NCBI GenBank assembly: GCA_019634415.1
Contig: JAHQVJ010000128.1
Span: forward strand, 1-64,000
From: Myxococcales bacterium
GTDB taxonomy: Bacteria > Myxococcota_A > UBA796 > GCA-2862545
DNA: 64,000 nucleotides
Direction of reading: 5' to 3'
Made by a program: the position numbers and the translations under genes. Positions 33,800 through 41,629 of this stretch are shown piece by piece; position 1 is the stretch's first letter, and every line of letters begins with the position of its first letter. Under the pieces are notes generated by a model that was given only the letters and a program-made list of their open reading frames with translations, searched no databases and was not told the origin of the DNA.

Positions 33800-36181
33800 A
33801 TGTCGTTGCTCCACGCGCAGCTCCTCGGTCCCCCGCGCTTCGACGTGGAAGGGCTCGCGGTGGAGCCTCCCACTCGGAAGGCCACGGCGCTGCTGAGCTT
33901 CCTTGCGGCCGAGGGACGAACGACGCGGGCGGATCTGTCGGTGCTGCTGTGGGGGCACGGCCGGCTGCAGAACCTGCGACAGGAGCTTCACGTGCTCCGG
34001 AGGCTTCCCGGCGCCGAGGGATGGCTGCGAGCGGATCGCACCCACGTCGACCTGGTGGGCACCTCCGACATCGAGGCGCTGCGGCGGGCGAGCTCCGAGG
34101 GGCTCGATCCGTCGCGCTGGTGGCGCGGAGAGCCCTGCGAGGGGCTCGAGGGGGTGCGCACGCCGGCCTTCCAGGAGTGGCTCGCGACCCTGCGGACCTC
34201 GCTGGAGGCGGATCGGATGCGCGCCGGGATCGCAGCTGCCCGGCGTCGCCTGCGCGAGGAGGACGACGACGGCGCCTGGGCGATCATCGCGCCCCTGCTG
34301 CAGGAAGCCCCCCACGAGCAGGCGGTGTGGCGCGCCGCCCTCGAGGTGCGCCTGTTCCAGGAGCGCCACGACGATGCACAGGAGCTGCTCGCCGCCGCCG
34401 AGGGCCGGTTCGCGCTGGCGGAGCACCCGGACTGGACACCCCTGATCGGCCAGCTACGAGGCCCCGCGGGCCGCCCCTCGCTGTTGGCGCTGCCGCCCTC
34501 GGCGCGCACGGTGCTGCGCTTGATCTGCCTGGCGCCACGGCCGCTCGAGGCGGGGGTGCTCTCGGCTGCGGCAGGCGTCTCCGAGCTGGCGCTGCCCGAT
34601 GTCATGCAGACGCTGCACGGAGCGGGGTGGTTGTCGACGCGTGGGGCTCCCACCGACTCCCACCGACACATGGTGATGGAGGAGCTGACGCCCCAGGCAC
34701 GCCAGGCGGTGCACAGTCGCCTGGCGGACGCGCTCGAAGCGGCCGGCGCGCCACCGGGCCGCCTGGCCCTGCACCTGCAGGGCGCGGGCCGGCCGAGCAG
34801 CGCGGCCTACGCCGCCGAGGCGCGTCGCACGGGATCGATCTCCATGGCCCGGCGCGCCATCGCCACGGCCGAGACCACGCAAGAGCGGGTCGACGCCCTC
34901 GATCAGGGCATTCGGGCCGCCGTGCGGGGGGCGGATCTCGAGCAAGCCGAGCGCTGGTGGGCGCAGCTGCGAGAGGTGGCGATGCGCAGCCAGCACTCCG
35001 TGGCCCTGTTGCGCTCCGCCATGCACGGAGCGCTGCTTGCTGCACGCCGCGGAGACCTCGAGCGCGCACAGCAACGACTGAGCGAGATGGTCGGGTTGCT
35101 GGGGGAGGCGGACCCGTCCATCCATGCCGTGCGTGGGGCCCTGGCGTTCTTCGCGGGTCGGCCCGAGGAGGCCAGGCCCCTGCTGGACGTGGGGCTGGCC
35201 ACGCGCGATCCTCACCTCCGCATCCTGGTGCTGAACGCCCTGGGGGCCATCTGCGGCCTCGCCGGCGACGTGGACGCCGCCGATCAGCGGCACGCCGAGG
35301 CGCTGACGGAGGCCCGCGCCCTCGGAGCGCTGCCGCTGGTGCTGATGGCGCTGAGCAACATGGCGGCCACGGCTGTTCGCCGGGGAGACCCCGAGGAGGC
35401 GCTTCGCCGCTACGACGAGGCCGCGCCCCTCGCCGACGAGGTCGACGACGCCTCGCTGCGTGCGAGCTTGCGCTTCAACGTGGCCCACGCGCGCCTCGAG
35501 GCGGGCCAGCTCGGGCGTGCGCGGCCGGCGGTGGCCAGCCTCCTGGCGTCCCCCCTCGATCAGCCGCGCACCCGGGGGTTGGGGTGCCGGGTGCGGGCCG
35601 ATCTGGAGCGAGCATGTGGCCGCTTCCACGAGGCGGCGGCCTGGAGCGGTCGTGCCCAGGCTGCCTTCGCGGAGGCCGGTGACGCAGCACAGCAGGCCAC
35701 CTCGCGCTTCAACGCGGCCCAGGCGCGCTTCCGCGCTCGTCGCGCGCCCGCGGATCGTCGCGACATGCGAGCGGCCTTGAGCCAGATCGAGCAGCTCGAT
35801 CGTGCGGATCTGCGAGCGGCGGGTCGGGCGGAGCTAGCCCTGTGCGAGACCGATCCTGAGCGGGTCGCCGCGCTGGTCGTGGCCCAGCCCTCCACGGAGC
35901 GGGAGTGGGCGGCCGCTCAGCGCGCGATGCTGCTTCGGGGGGCCGAGGAGCTGTATCCGGGAGTGCTGCAGCAAGTGGAAGGGCGCTCCATGGTGGCGAT
36001 GTACCTCGACGCGCTCGTCGCGCGGGTGCTGCACCTGCGAGGCGATCCGCGCGCCGAGGCGTACCACGGGCGAGTGTGGGCTCGGGTGGAACAAGCTGCG
36101 GAGGGGCTGCTCACCTCGCAGCGAGAGGCACTGCACGCGCGCGTACAGGGGTGGTTGTCCGAGGCCGCGCTGGACTGGTGA
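33800..36181 (+). CDS. SARP/BTAD-like winged-helix regulator with TPR repeats
   Basis: Predicted 793-aa transcription regulator. The N-terminal 90 residues resemble the OmpR-like winged helix of SARP proteins: 'LLGPPRFDVEG', 'RKATALLSFLAAEGRTTRAD', 'LSVLLWG', 'NLRQELHVLRRLPGAEGWL'. A bacterial transcriptional activation domain (BTAD) of TPR-like helices follows ('SLEADRMRAGIAAARRRL', 'ALEVRLFQERHDDAQELLAA'). No P-loop is present, unlike AfsR; instead about 500 residues of further TPR-like repeats fill the C-terminus. The ATG at 33800 has no clear ribosome site and a TAGGCT -10-like box lies only 7 bases upstream, so translation could be leaderless. Paired direct repeats upstream suggest autoregulation. 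Confidence 0.8.
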   Translation: MSLLHAQLLGPPRFDVEGLAVEPPTRKATALLSFLAAEGRTTRADLSVLLWGHGRLQNLRQELHVLRRLPGAEGWLRADRTHVDLVGTSDIEALRRASSEGLDPSRWWRGEPCEGLEGVRTPAFQEWLATLRTSLEADRMRAGIAAARRRLREEDDDGAWAIIAPLLQEAPHEQAVWRAALEVRLFQERHDDAQELLAAAEGRFALAEHPDWTPLIGQLRGPAGRPSLLALPPSARTVLRLICLAPRPLEAGVLSAAAGVSELALPDVMQTLHGAGWLSTRGAPTDSHRHMVMEELTPQARQAVHSRLADALEAAGAPPGRLALHLQGAGRPSSAAYAAEARRTGSISMARRAIATAETTQERVDALDQGIRAAVRGADLEQAERWWAQLREVAMRSQHSVALLRSAMHGALLAARRGDLERAQQRLSEMVGLLGEADPSIHAVRGALAFFAGRPEEARPLLDVGLATRDPHLRILVLNALGAICGLAGDVDAADQRHAEALTEARALGALPLVLMALSNMAATAVRRGDPEEALRRYDEAAPLADEVDDASLRASLRFNVAHARLEAGQLGRARPAVASLLASPLDQPRTRGLGCRVRADLERACGRFHEAAAWSGRAQAAFAEAGDAAQQATSRFNAAQARFRARRAPADRRDMRAALSQIEQLDRADLRAAGRAELALCETDPERVAALVVAQPSTEREWAAAQRAMLLRGAEELYPGVLQQVEGRSMVAMYLDALVARVLHLRGDPRAEAYHGRVWARVEQAAEGLLTSQREALHARVQGWLSEAALDW

Positions 36182-36185
36182 GCGG

Positions 36186-36725
36186 TCAGGTGCTGGTGCC
36201 GAGGAGGCGCCGCACGCGCCGCTCCAGATCGAAGGTGTCGGGATCGTCGGCGCCCATGGTGCGCAGCGCCTCGGCGAGATCCAGCAGGTAGTCGGCGTTC
36301 GCGCCGCTGGGACCGTGGGAGCGGGCGATGTGGGCAGCCATCTCGTCAGGGTCTGCAGCGCCGATGAAGTTGGGGTTGTCGGGGCTCGCCACGTACAGCA
36401 GCGCCTCGGGCCACGCGCTTCCCGCAGCACGGCGTGGGAGCGTGATCCTGCAGCGATGCCGGACGTACCCAGCCTTCTCGCGGTAGTCCAGGGCGGAGAG
36501 CACCTCGTCCACGTCGTTGCTGGAGACGTGGTAGGCGCTGCCCCAGCAGCGACCCTTGGCCTGCTGCTGCAGCGTGACCACACGACCCGGTGCCTCGGGC
36601 GTGCCGCGGTGATCCGGCGAGGCCTGCCACCAGCGGCGAACCCAGCCCTTCACATAGGCATCCTGCCGCTCGAGGTGGGTGAACCCCGGTCGAAAGACCA
36701 AGGAGCCGTAGCCGAAGATCCACAT
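36186..36725 (-). CDS. chaC: Gamma-glutamylcyclotransferase, ChaC family
   Basis: Predicted 179-aa cytosolic enzyme that degrades glutathione to 5-oxoproline and Cys-Gly. The nucleotide-fold start 'MWIFGYGSLVFRPGF' contains the substrate-binding YGSL motif. 'KGWVRRWWQASPDHRGTPEA' matches ChaC proteins closely (the ChaC 'SxDHRGTxxxPG' block). The catalytic Glu is in 'ALDYREKAGYVRH'. Length agrees with short bacterial ChaC. The gene ends 4 bases from the convergent SARP-like gene and is divergent from the YbjN gene. Gene symbol from family recognition. Confidence 0.9.
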   Translation of the reverse strand: MWIFGYGSLVFRPGFTHLERQDAYVKGWVRRWWQASPDHRGTPEAPGRVVTLQQQAKGRCWGSAYHVSSNDVDEVLSALDYREKAGYVRHRCRITLPRRAAGSAWPEALLYVASPDNPNFIGAADPDEMAAHIARSHGPSGANADYLLDLAEALRTMGADDPDTFDLERRVRRLLGTST

Positions 36726-36741
36726 GCGTCGTGCCTCGGGC

Positions 36742-36779
36742 GTCTGACGCCAGACCCGATAGGGGAACGGTCCCCTATC
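36742..36779. promoter_or_regulatory. Two adjacent perfect inverted repeats before the YbjN gene
   Basis: GTCTG/CAGAC with an ACGC loop lies at 36742-36755. GATAGGGGA (36758-36766) and TCCCCTATC (36771-36779) with an ACGG loop follow 2 bp later. The second hairpin ends one base before the TGGAGG ribosome site (36781-36786) of the YbjN gene. They may be operators for the divergent chaC/ybjN pair or a leader structure that hides the ribosome site. Confidence 0.55.
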
Positions 36780-36793
36780 TTGGAGGACACGCG

Positions 36794-37246
36794 ATGGGCC
36801 GAATCCTCGAAACGTGCGCGGAGATGCTCACCCAGCAGGGATGGAGCTTCGAGCGATCAGATGGTCGCGATGCGCTGATCACGAGTGTGCGCGGAGATGC
36901 AGCGAGCTACCGCATCATCTTCGACGTCAAGGAAGAGAGCGAGCAGGCCGTGCTCTATGTCGTCAGCCCCACGAACGTGCCGGAGGGCAAGCGCCAGGCG
37001 GCGTGCGAGTTCGTGGCCCGGGCCAACTATGGGCTCATCATCGGCAACTTCGAGCACGACTTGTCGGACGGCGAGATCCGCTACAAGGTGTCGGTCGACG
37101 TCGAGGGCAGCAAGCTCACGGTGCCCATGGCCAAGAACATGCTCGGCTGCGGTATCGCCATGATGGAGCGCTACTACTCCGGGCTCATGGCCATCGCCTT
37201 CGCCGAGACCAAGCCCGAAGAGGCCGTCGCTTCCTGCGAGAAGTAG
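36794..37246 (+). CDS. YbjN domain protein
   Basis: Predicted 150-aa cytoplasmic YbjN-type protein with the tetrameric type-III-secretion-chaperone-like fold. Pattern: 'LTQQGWSFERSDG', 'YRIIFDVKEESEQAVLYVVS', 'RQAACEFVARANYGLIIGNF', 'SDGEIRYKVSVDVEGSKL' and a long C-terminal helix from 'NMLGCGIAMMERYYSGL'. This matches YbjN, whose role is regulatory or chaperone-like but not settled. The ATG at 36794 with TGGAGG 7 bases upstream is preferred over an earlier in-frame ATG at 36731 that would run through the inverted repeats. Confidence 0.85.
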   Translation: MGRILETCAEMLTQQGWSFERSDGRDALITSVRGDAASYRIIFDVKEESEQAVLYVVSPTNVPEGKRQAACEFVARANYGLIIGNFEHDLSDGEIRYKVSVDVEGSKLTVPMAKNMLGCGIAMMERYYSGLMAIAFAETKPEEAVASCEK

Positions 37247-37295
37247 GCGCGTTCGTCACCCGCCGAGACACGCCCTCGCGGTGCATCTCGGCGGT

Positions 37296-38072
37296 CTACG
37301 CCTGGCCCGAGGCCGCGCGCGGAAGGGCCTCCATGCGAGGGGCCAGGCTGCGCACCACGTCCAGGTTGGCGCCGCAGTGGGGGCATCTGCTCGCCTCGGC
37401 GCGTACGCGCTCGTCGCAGATGGTGCAGGGCCGCCGTCGCGTTCGGTCGATGGCCGTCTCCACGGAGCGGATCACGATGGCGCCGATCACCACGGGCACG
37501 GCCGCCATCAGCACCATCACCACCGCCAGGGGCGGCAGCAGCACCGCCGCCACGATCACGCCGGCCACCCCGAAGGTCTCCAGGATGTTGACGATCCCGC
37601 CCATGCCGAGATCGCGCACCACCTCCAGCGCCCGGCTCCGCGCCCAGCGCACGATCCCGAACACCACCAGGGCCTTGGCCAGCAGCAGGAAGGCCACCCA
37701 CCTGGGGAGTGCGCCTTCGAGCTCCGGAGGGGCGTTGGCGGCGAAGGTCAGGGTGCCCACGAACACGGCCCAGATGGTGGTCACCGCCGGGATGCCGTCC
37801 CAAGGGACCTGATCCACCAGCTCCCCGTAGATCTCGGTACGGCGCAGGAAGTGCTCGGCGAAGCTGGCGACGCCGAGCCCCGACAGCACCAGCGCCGGGG
37901 CGCGCGGGAACAGCCACTCCGTGACCTCCCACATGCCCGCGGTGAACAGGGCCTCGGGAACCCCGAACAACAGGAACAGGGTGAGGAAGGGACGCCCGGT
38001 GGTGGTGATCGCCACGGTGAGCATGAGGCCCGCGAGGCCTGGAACGTAGCTGAACAAGGCGTCCATCGACAT
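37296..38072 (-). CDS. Multi-pass membrane protein with C-terminal zinc ribbon
   Basis: Predicted 258-aa inner-membrane protein with about five or six hydrophobic segments ('GLAGLMLTVAITTTGR', 'TLFLLFGVPEALFTAG', 'WVAFLLLAKALVVFGIV', and a long pair near 'VAGVIVAAVLLPPLAVVMVL'). Near the C-terminus a zinc ribbon 'CTICDERVRAEASRCPHCG' is visible, with four cysteines in CxxC pairs. The ATG start overlaps the stop of the upstream gene by one base (TGATG). The upstream gene product is also a membrane protein with a zinc ribbon, there at the N-terminus. Family and role not recognised; the two likely form a complex. Confidence 0.7.
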   Translation of the reverse strand: MSMDALFSYVPGLAGLMLTVAITTTGRPFLTLFLLFGVPEALFTAGMWEVTEWLFPRAPALVLSGLGVASFAEHFLRRTEIYGELVDQVPWDGIPAVTTIWAVFVGTLTFAANAPPELEGALPRWVAFLLLAKALVVFGIVRWARSRALEVVRDLGMGGIVNILETFGVAGVIVAAVLLPPLAVVMVLMAAVPVVIGAIVIRSVETAIDRTRRRPCTICDERVRAEASRCPHCGANLDVVRSLAPRMEALPRAASGQA

Positions 38073-38785
38073 CACCACATCCCCAGCTGGGTGGCCTGCT
38101 GAGCGAGCCAGCCGAGTCCCATGACGGTGGCCCAGCCGGCGGCCAGGAAGGCCACCGTACCTACGACGGGGACGAGCAAGACATTGCGGCCGCCGGTGGG
38201 CGAGTCCACGGACCAGAGCACGCTGCGCTGCACCATCCAGAGCGCGCCCTCGATGTAGAGGAAGGTGGAGGCCAGGCCGGTGACGGCCGACACAGCAGGC
38301 CCCACGCCCGGGGCGAACAGGGCCGTCGCGGCCAAGGTGTTGAGCACCACGGTGCACACCAGCAGGAACAGCAACCAGGCACGCACGGCGAATCGGGTCA
38401 CGAAGCGCTGAGCCAGGGGTAGCCACATCAGGGGCCGGCGCACCAGCAGCAGGTTCGCCAGCAGCATCGCCACTGCGGTGGCCACCGCCGACAGGAACGG
38501 GATCCACCCGGCGATGAAGGTGGCTCCGAGCACGGCGCCGTACACCAGCAGTCGTCGCCGCGCCCATCCCTGGCGGATGGCGGTGAGTAGCTCCATCAGG
38601 TGATCTTCGGTGCCCTCGAGGCGCAGCGGACGGCCGCAGCTGCGACAGGCCTGGCCGTACAGGACGTCTCCGGGGCCCGCTCGCTCCGCGCAGTGGGGGC
38701 AGCGGCGGCGCTGCAGTAGGCGCCGCTTGTGGGCTAGCCACGGGTCGTGGCCGTCGTACGGATCCTGTAGGGCGAACGGAGTCAA
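38072..38785 (-). CDS. Membrane protein with N-terminal zinc ribbon
   Basis: Predicted 237-aa inner-membrane protein. Residues about 28-52 carry a zinc ribbon ('RRCPHCAERAG', 'ACRSCGRPLRLEG'). Five hydrophobic segments follow, including 'LLVYGAVLGATFIAGWIPFL', 'AWLLFLLVCTVVLNTLAATA' and 'VPVVGTVAFLAAGWATVMG'. No ATG precedes the zinc ribbon; a TTG at 38785 with GGTGG 7 bases upstream is the most likely start (an ATG at 38598 would drop the ribbon). The stop overlaps the next gene's ATG. Function unknown. Confidence is lower for the start than for the gene. Confidence 0.65.
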   Translation of the reverse strand: MTPFALQDPYDGHDPWLAHKRRLLQRRRCPHCAERAGPGDVLYGQACRSCGRPLRLEGTEDHLMELLTAIRQGWARRRLLVYGAVLGATFIAGWIPFLSAVATAVAMLLANLLLVRRPLMWLPLAQRFVTRFAVRAWLLFLLVCTVVLNTLAATALFAPGVGPAVSAVTGLASTFLYIEGALWMVQRSVLWSVDSPTGGRNVLLVPVVGTVAFLAAGWATVMGLGWLAQQATQLGMW

Positions 38786-38835
38786 ACAGCCACCGGGGAG
38801 GGGAACCCGAAATGTAGCGCGTGTGCGACCATCCG

Positions 38836-40356
38836 TCAGGGCAGCGGCAGCTCCTCCGTCCACACCACTCGCCCCAGGATCAGCCCGTCGTTGACCGGAT
38901 CCTCGGTGGGCGCCACCCGCCACAGCACGGTGCCGTCCTCGCCGATCTCCTCGATGCCCTCCGGTAGGGTCGACCAGCTCACCAGGTACGACGCGTCGAG
39001 GCGCCGCACGTCTCCGAGCAGGTTCGTGAAGCCGCCCGAGCCAGGCGTGGCCGACCACACCTCGGTCACCGTGCGGGTGGACTCGTCGAAGGCGTAGGCC
39101 ACTGCGCGGGAGCGAGAGGGGGCGCCCACGCCGTCGGGGTCACGGTACTTGCCGTTGTCGAAGACGGCGAGCCCGCCTCGCCCGGTGCTGGGATCGAGCC
39201 ACAGGTGGGACATGTGCGCCTGCGACCACAGGGCGGAGTCGTCGAGGTCCTCCCACACGGGGGCGCCGTCGGGTCCCGTGAAGTCGCTGAAGGGGCCGCC
39301 CATCACCCAGGCATGGCGCCCGGTGTCGGCGTCGATGCGCACCACGCAGTCCAGGAACTTCGACATCAGGAAGTACGCGCCCACGTCCGGAAGCCACATC
39401 AGCGAGTTGCTGTGGGTCCACTCGAAGTCCGCGAGGTCGTAGCTGAAGCGGTCCTGATCCGGCGTCGTCAGCTCGGGCTCGGCGTCGAAGTCGTCGAGCC
39501 AGGTCCACACCACCTGCTCCACCGTGCCCTGCTGGCTGCCCTCCGTGGTCTGCAGCACGGCATCCGCCGCCCAGTCGCGTCCGTCGATCCGAGCGGGCTG
39601 GTAGGCCAGCCAGGTGACGGTGCTGGTGTCGGAGTGCAGCACGAAGTCGTGGTGGCCGCTGGGCATTCGCGTGGTCACCACGTCGTCCGCCGACATCGCG
39701 GTCAGTGGGATCCGACGCACCGTCGCCACGTCCACGGCCTGCTGGCGGTCGTACAACGACATCACCACCGAGCCGGTGGTCCGATCGAGGCGGTTGTTCA
39801 GCGGCAAGCTGCTGCCCGACCACGCCACCGAGCCGGGGATCTGGAGATCGGGAGGAGGCTGGCCCGCGTGGCCGGTGTCGTACCACCACACCACTCGTCC
39901 CCGCGCGTCCAGGATCACCGCCCAGCCACCGTCGTTCTCGATGAGGGAGGTGACCACGTAGCCGCGCTGGAGCTGGGCCGTGGGCTCCGACACCTCGAGC
40001 TGCAGCTCGGGAAAGCCTGCGGGCACGTCGGCCACGGTGTGGGTCTGCTCCTCGCTGACCAGCTGCGTGCCGTCCGTCAGCTCGGTGACGACGCGCCAGC
40101 GCACGCTAGCGGCGGCAGGCAGCCCCACCAGATGTGCGGCGTGCACGGTGCCCGCCACGAGGCTCGTGGGGGTCCGGCGATCGAGGTCGCCCGCGCCGAT
40201 GTCGTCCACGATGCCGTACTCGGCCCAGCTGCGGCCGGACTGCTCGGTGGTCCACGACAGCTGCACCGTGGTCGGAACCACCACGCTCGGGGTGAGGGTC
40301 ACCTCCGTGAGCGGTGGCGGCGAGGTGCACGCCAGGATGAACGCCCAGGCGATCAC
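38836..40356 (-). CDS. Arylsulfotransferase (ASST)-like lipoprotein
   Basis: Predicted 506-aa lipoprotein; the very short signal peptide MIAWAFILAC ends in a lipobox (Cys 10). A fibronectin-like segment ('VVPTTVQLSWTTEQSG', 'HLVGLPAAASVRWRVVT') precedes a six-bladed propeller of the arylsulfotransferase type: 'YVVTSLIENDGGWAVILDAR', 'GRVVWWYDTG', 'SGHHDFVLHSDTSTVTWLAY', 'FEWTHSNSLMWLPDVGAYFL', 'DADTGRHAWVMGG'. ASST enzymes transfer sulfate between phenolic donors and acceptors; the His residues of the family (GHHDF, EWTHSN, QAHMSHLW) are seen. The start is GTG at 40356, overlapping the stop of the SCO gene by 4 bases (GTGA). Confidence 0.82.
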   Translation of the reverse strand: MIAWAFILACTSPPPLTEVTLTPSVVVPTTVQLSWTTEQSGRSWAEYGIVDDIGAGDLDRRTPTSLVAGTVHAAHLVGLPAAASVRWRVVTELTDGTQLVSEEQTHTVADVPAGFPELQLEVSEPTAQLQRGYVVTSLIENDGGWAVILDARGRVVWWYDTGHAGQPPPDLQIPGSVAWSGSSLPLNNRLDRTTGSVVMSLYDRQQAVDVATVRRIPLTAMSADDVVTTRMPSGHHDFVLHSDTSTVTWLAYQPARIDGRDWAADAVLQTTEGSQQGTVEQVVWTWLDDFDAEPELTTPDQDRFSYDLADFEWTHSNSLMWLPDVGAYFLMSKFLDCVVRIDADTGRHAWVMGGPFSDFTGPDGAPVWEDLDDSALWSQAHMSHLWLDPSTGRGGLAVFDNGKYRDPDGVGAPSRSRAVAYAFDESTRTVTEVWSATPGSGGFTNLLGDVRRLDASYLVSWSTLPEGIEEIGEDGTVLWRVAPTEDPVNDGLILGRVVWTEELPLP

Positions 40357-41144
40357 GGAGTGCCGCTCAGCAGGTCCACCACCTCCTGGCGGTCCCAGTC
40401 CATGTCGGTGTAGCGCTTCACCAGGCGCCCCTCTTCGTCGAGGACCAGCAGCACCAGATCGTGGGTGATCCCGAGGCCCTTGCCGTGCACCTTCAGCCCA
40501 GACTTCTCAGCGAGGCCGAACAGCACCTCCGGGGGCACGCGTCCGAAGTCCCAGCGGCCGGGCACAGCGCCGCTCTGCTCGGCGAAGGCACGGAGCACAC
40601 TTCGGGTGTCGTGCTCCGGATCGAGGGTGATGGCCAGCAGCCTCGCCCCGGAGGGCAGCACCTCTTGCAGGGACTGGAAGCGCGACACCACGAGCGGACA
40701 GTACTCGGGGATGGGGCATCTCGTGTAGACGAATGTCACGGCGTACCGACCCTTCTGACCCTGGCCGATGGTCACCGGGGACCCCTTCGCCAGGAGCACG
40801 GGGGTGCGCGGGAAGAGCTTGCCCTCGGGCAGGGCTTCGCCCGGCGCCAGCTCGGGAGGCTCTTCCCGGGGAGCCTTCGCCGTCACGCGCAGGTCCGTCA
40901 GGGTCGTGCCCGGCTCGCCTCCCACCACCAGGGTGGCAGCGATGGTGTCGCCGGGGCGCACCCCCTCGAGCTGGGTCGGATCGGAGACGGCGAAGGGCAT
41001 GGTCATCGCGTCCATGAAGCCCTCGATGTCGTCGTGGGCCACCACCACCTCGGCGTCGCTGCGCACCTCCACCACGCGCCCGGTCACCGGGAAGGTGGGA
41101 AGCTCCGAGGTTCCACACGCGAGCATGGCCAGCAGCAGGCGCAT
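40353..41144 (-). CDS. CusF-like copper domain fused to SCO1/SenC thioredoxin-like lipoprotein
   Basis: Predicted 263-aa lipoprotein (lipobox 'LLLAMLAC', Cys 10). Residues about 18-90 are a CusF/copper-binding-like domain with 'GRVVEVRSDAEVVVAHDDIE' and the Met-rich 'GFMDAMTMPFAV', whose pattern is typical for SCO proteins carrying a copper-chaperone domain. The SCO1 thioredoxin-like domain follows with 'VTFVYTRCPIPEYCPLVVSR'; the two cysteines are five residues apart, a spacing seen in this subgroup rather than the classical CxxxC. The conserved His lies in 'GLGITHDLVLLVLDE'. It probably helps load copper on cytochrome oxidase or another cuproenzyme. The start overlaps the upstream stop (TGATG). 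Confidence 0.87.
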   Translation of the reverse strand: MRLLLAMLACGTSELPTFPVTGRVVEVRSDAEVVVAHDDIEGFMDAMTMPFAVSDPTQLEGVRPGDTIAATLVVGGEPGTTLTDLRVTAKAPREEPPELAPGEALPEGKLFPRTPVLLAKGSPVTIGQGQKGRYAVTFVYTRCPIPEYCPLVVSRFQSLQEVLPSGARLLAITLDPEHDTRSVLRAFAEQSGAVPGRWDFGRVPPEVLFGLAEKSGLKVHGKGLGITHDLVLLVLDEEGRLVKRYTDMDWDRQEVVDLLSGTP

Positions 41145-41566
41145 CACGAGGCGTCGTCCTCGGGCAGCTCGGCCGACGTGCGGGTGAGCTGTCCGGTGCC
41201 CGACGCGGTCTCCGTGTCGCAGCTGCCCTCGAGGGTGTCGCCCTGGAGCGCTCCCGCGAGGGTGAGCTCGAAGCCCAGCGTCTGGTCCCCCAGGGTGGCC
41301 ACCACGGAAGCCTCGCCGCCTCCGTGCGTGCCCGCGAGGTTGCCGGCGATGGGCTCGAGCAGGAAGGGGGCCAGCACCACGGCCGTTCCCGTCAGCGTCC
41401 CGTCTCGCTGGCCGCGTACGACGTAGTCCAGCTCGTAGTGCTCGGGCTCCTCCACTCCTTGGGCGAACACGTCGCAGCTTCCCTGCCACGTGCCCGACAC
41501 GTCGTCTGCGGCCGAGCCGCCCCCACACCCCAGCGCCATCCACGCGATGATGCTGCACCTCGACAT
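41144..41566 (-). CDS. Small lipoprotein upstream of the SCO gene
   Basis: Predicted 140-aa lipoprotein. The signal peptide ends at 'AWMALGC' (Cys 14), followed by a Gly-rich spacer. The mature part is beta-rich: 'VSGTWQGSCDVF', 'YELDYVVRGQRDGTLTGTAV', 'LAGTHGGGEASVVATLG', 'GDTLEGSCDTETASGTGQLT', recalling lipocalin- or DUF-type domains that begin with 'GTWxGS' strands. Two cysteines beyond the lipidated one could pair. It is the first gene of a three-gene operon of lipoproteins with 1- and 4-base overlaps. Role unknown. Confidence 0.72.
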   Translation of the reverse strand: MSRCSIIAWMALGCGGGSAADDVSGTWQGSCDVFAQGVEEPEHYELDYVVRGQRDGTLTGTAVVLAPFLLEPIAGNLAGTHGGGEASVVATLGDQTLGFELTLAGALQGDTLEGSCDTETASGTGQLTRTSAELPEDDAS

Positions 41567-41629
41567 GCCACCTCCGCCCAGAGCCTATCGCAGTCCGACA
41601 TCTGCTAGGGTGCCGGGCCGGAGGTGACC

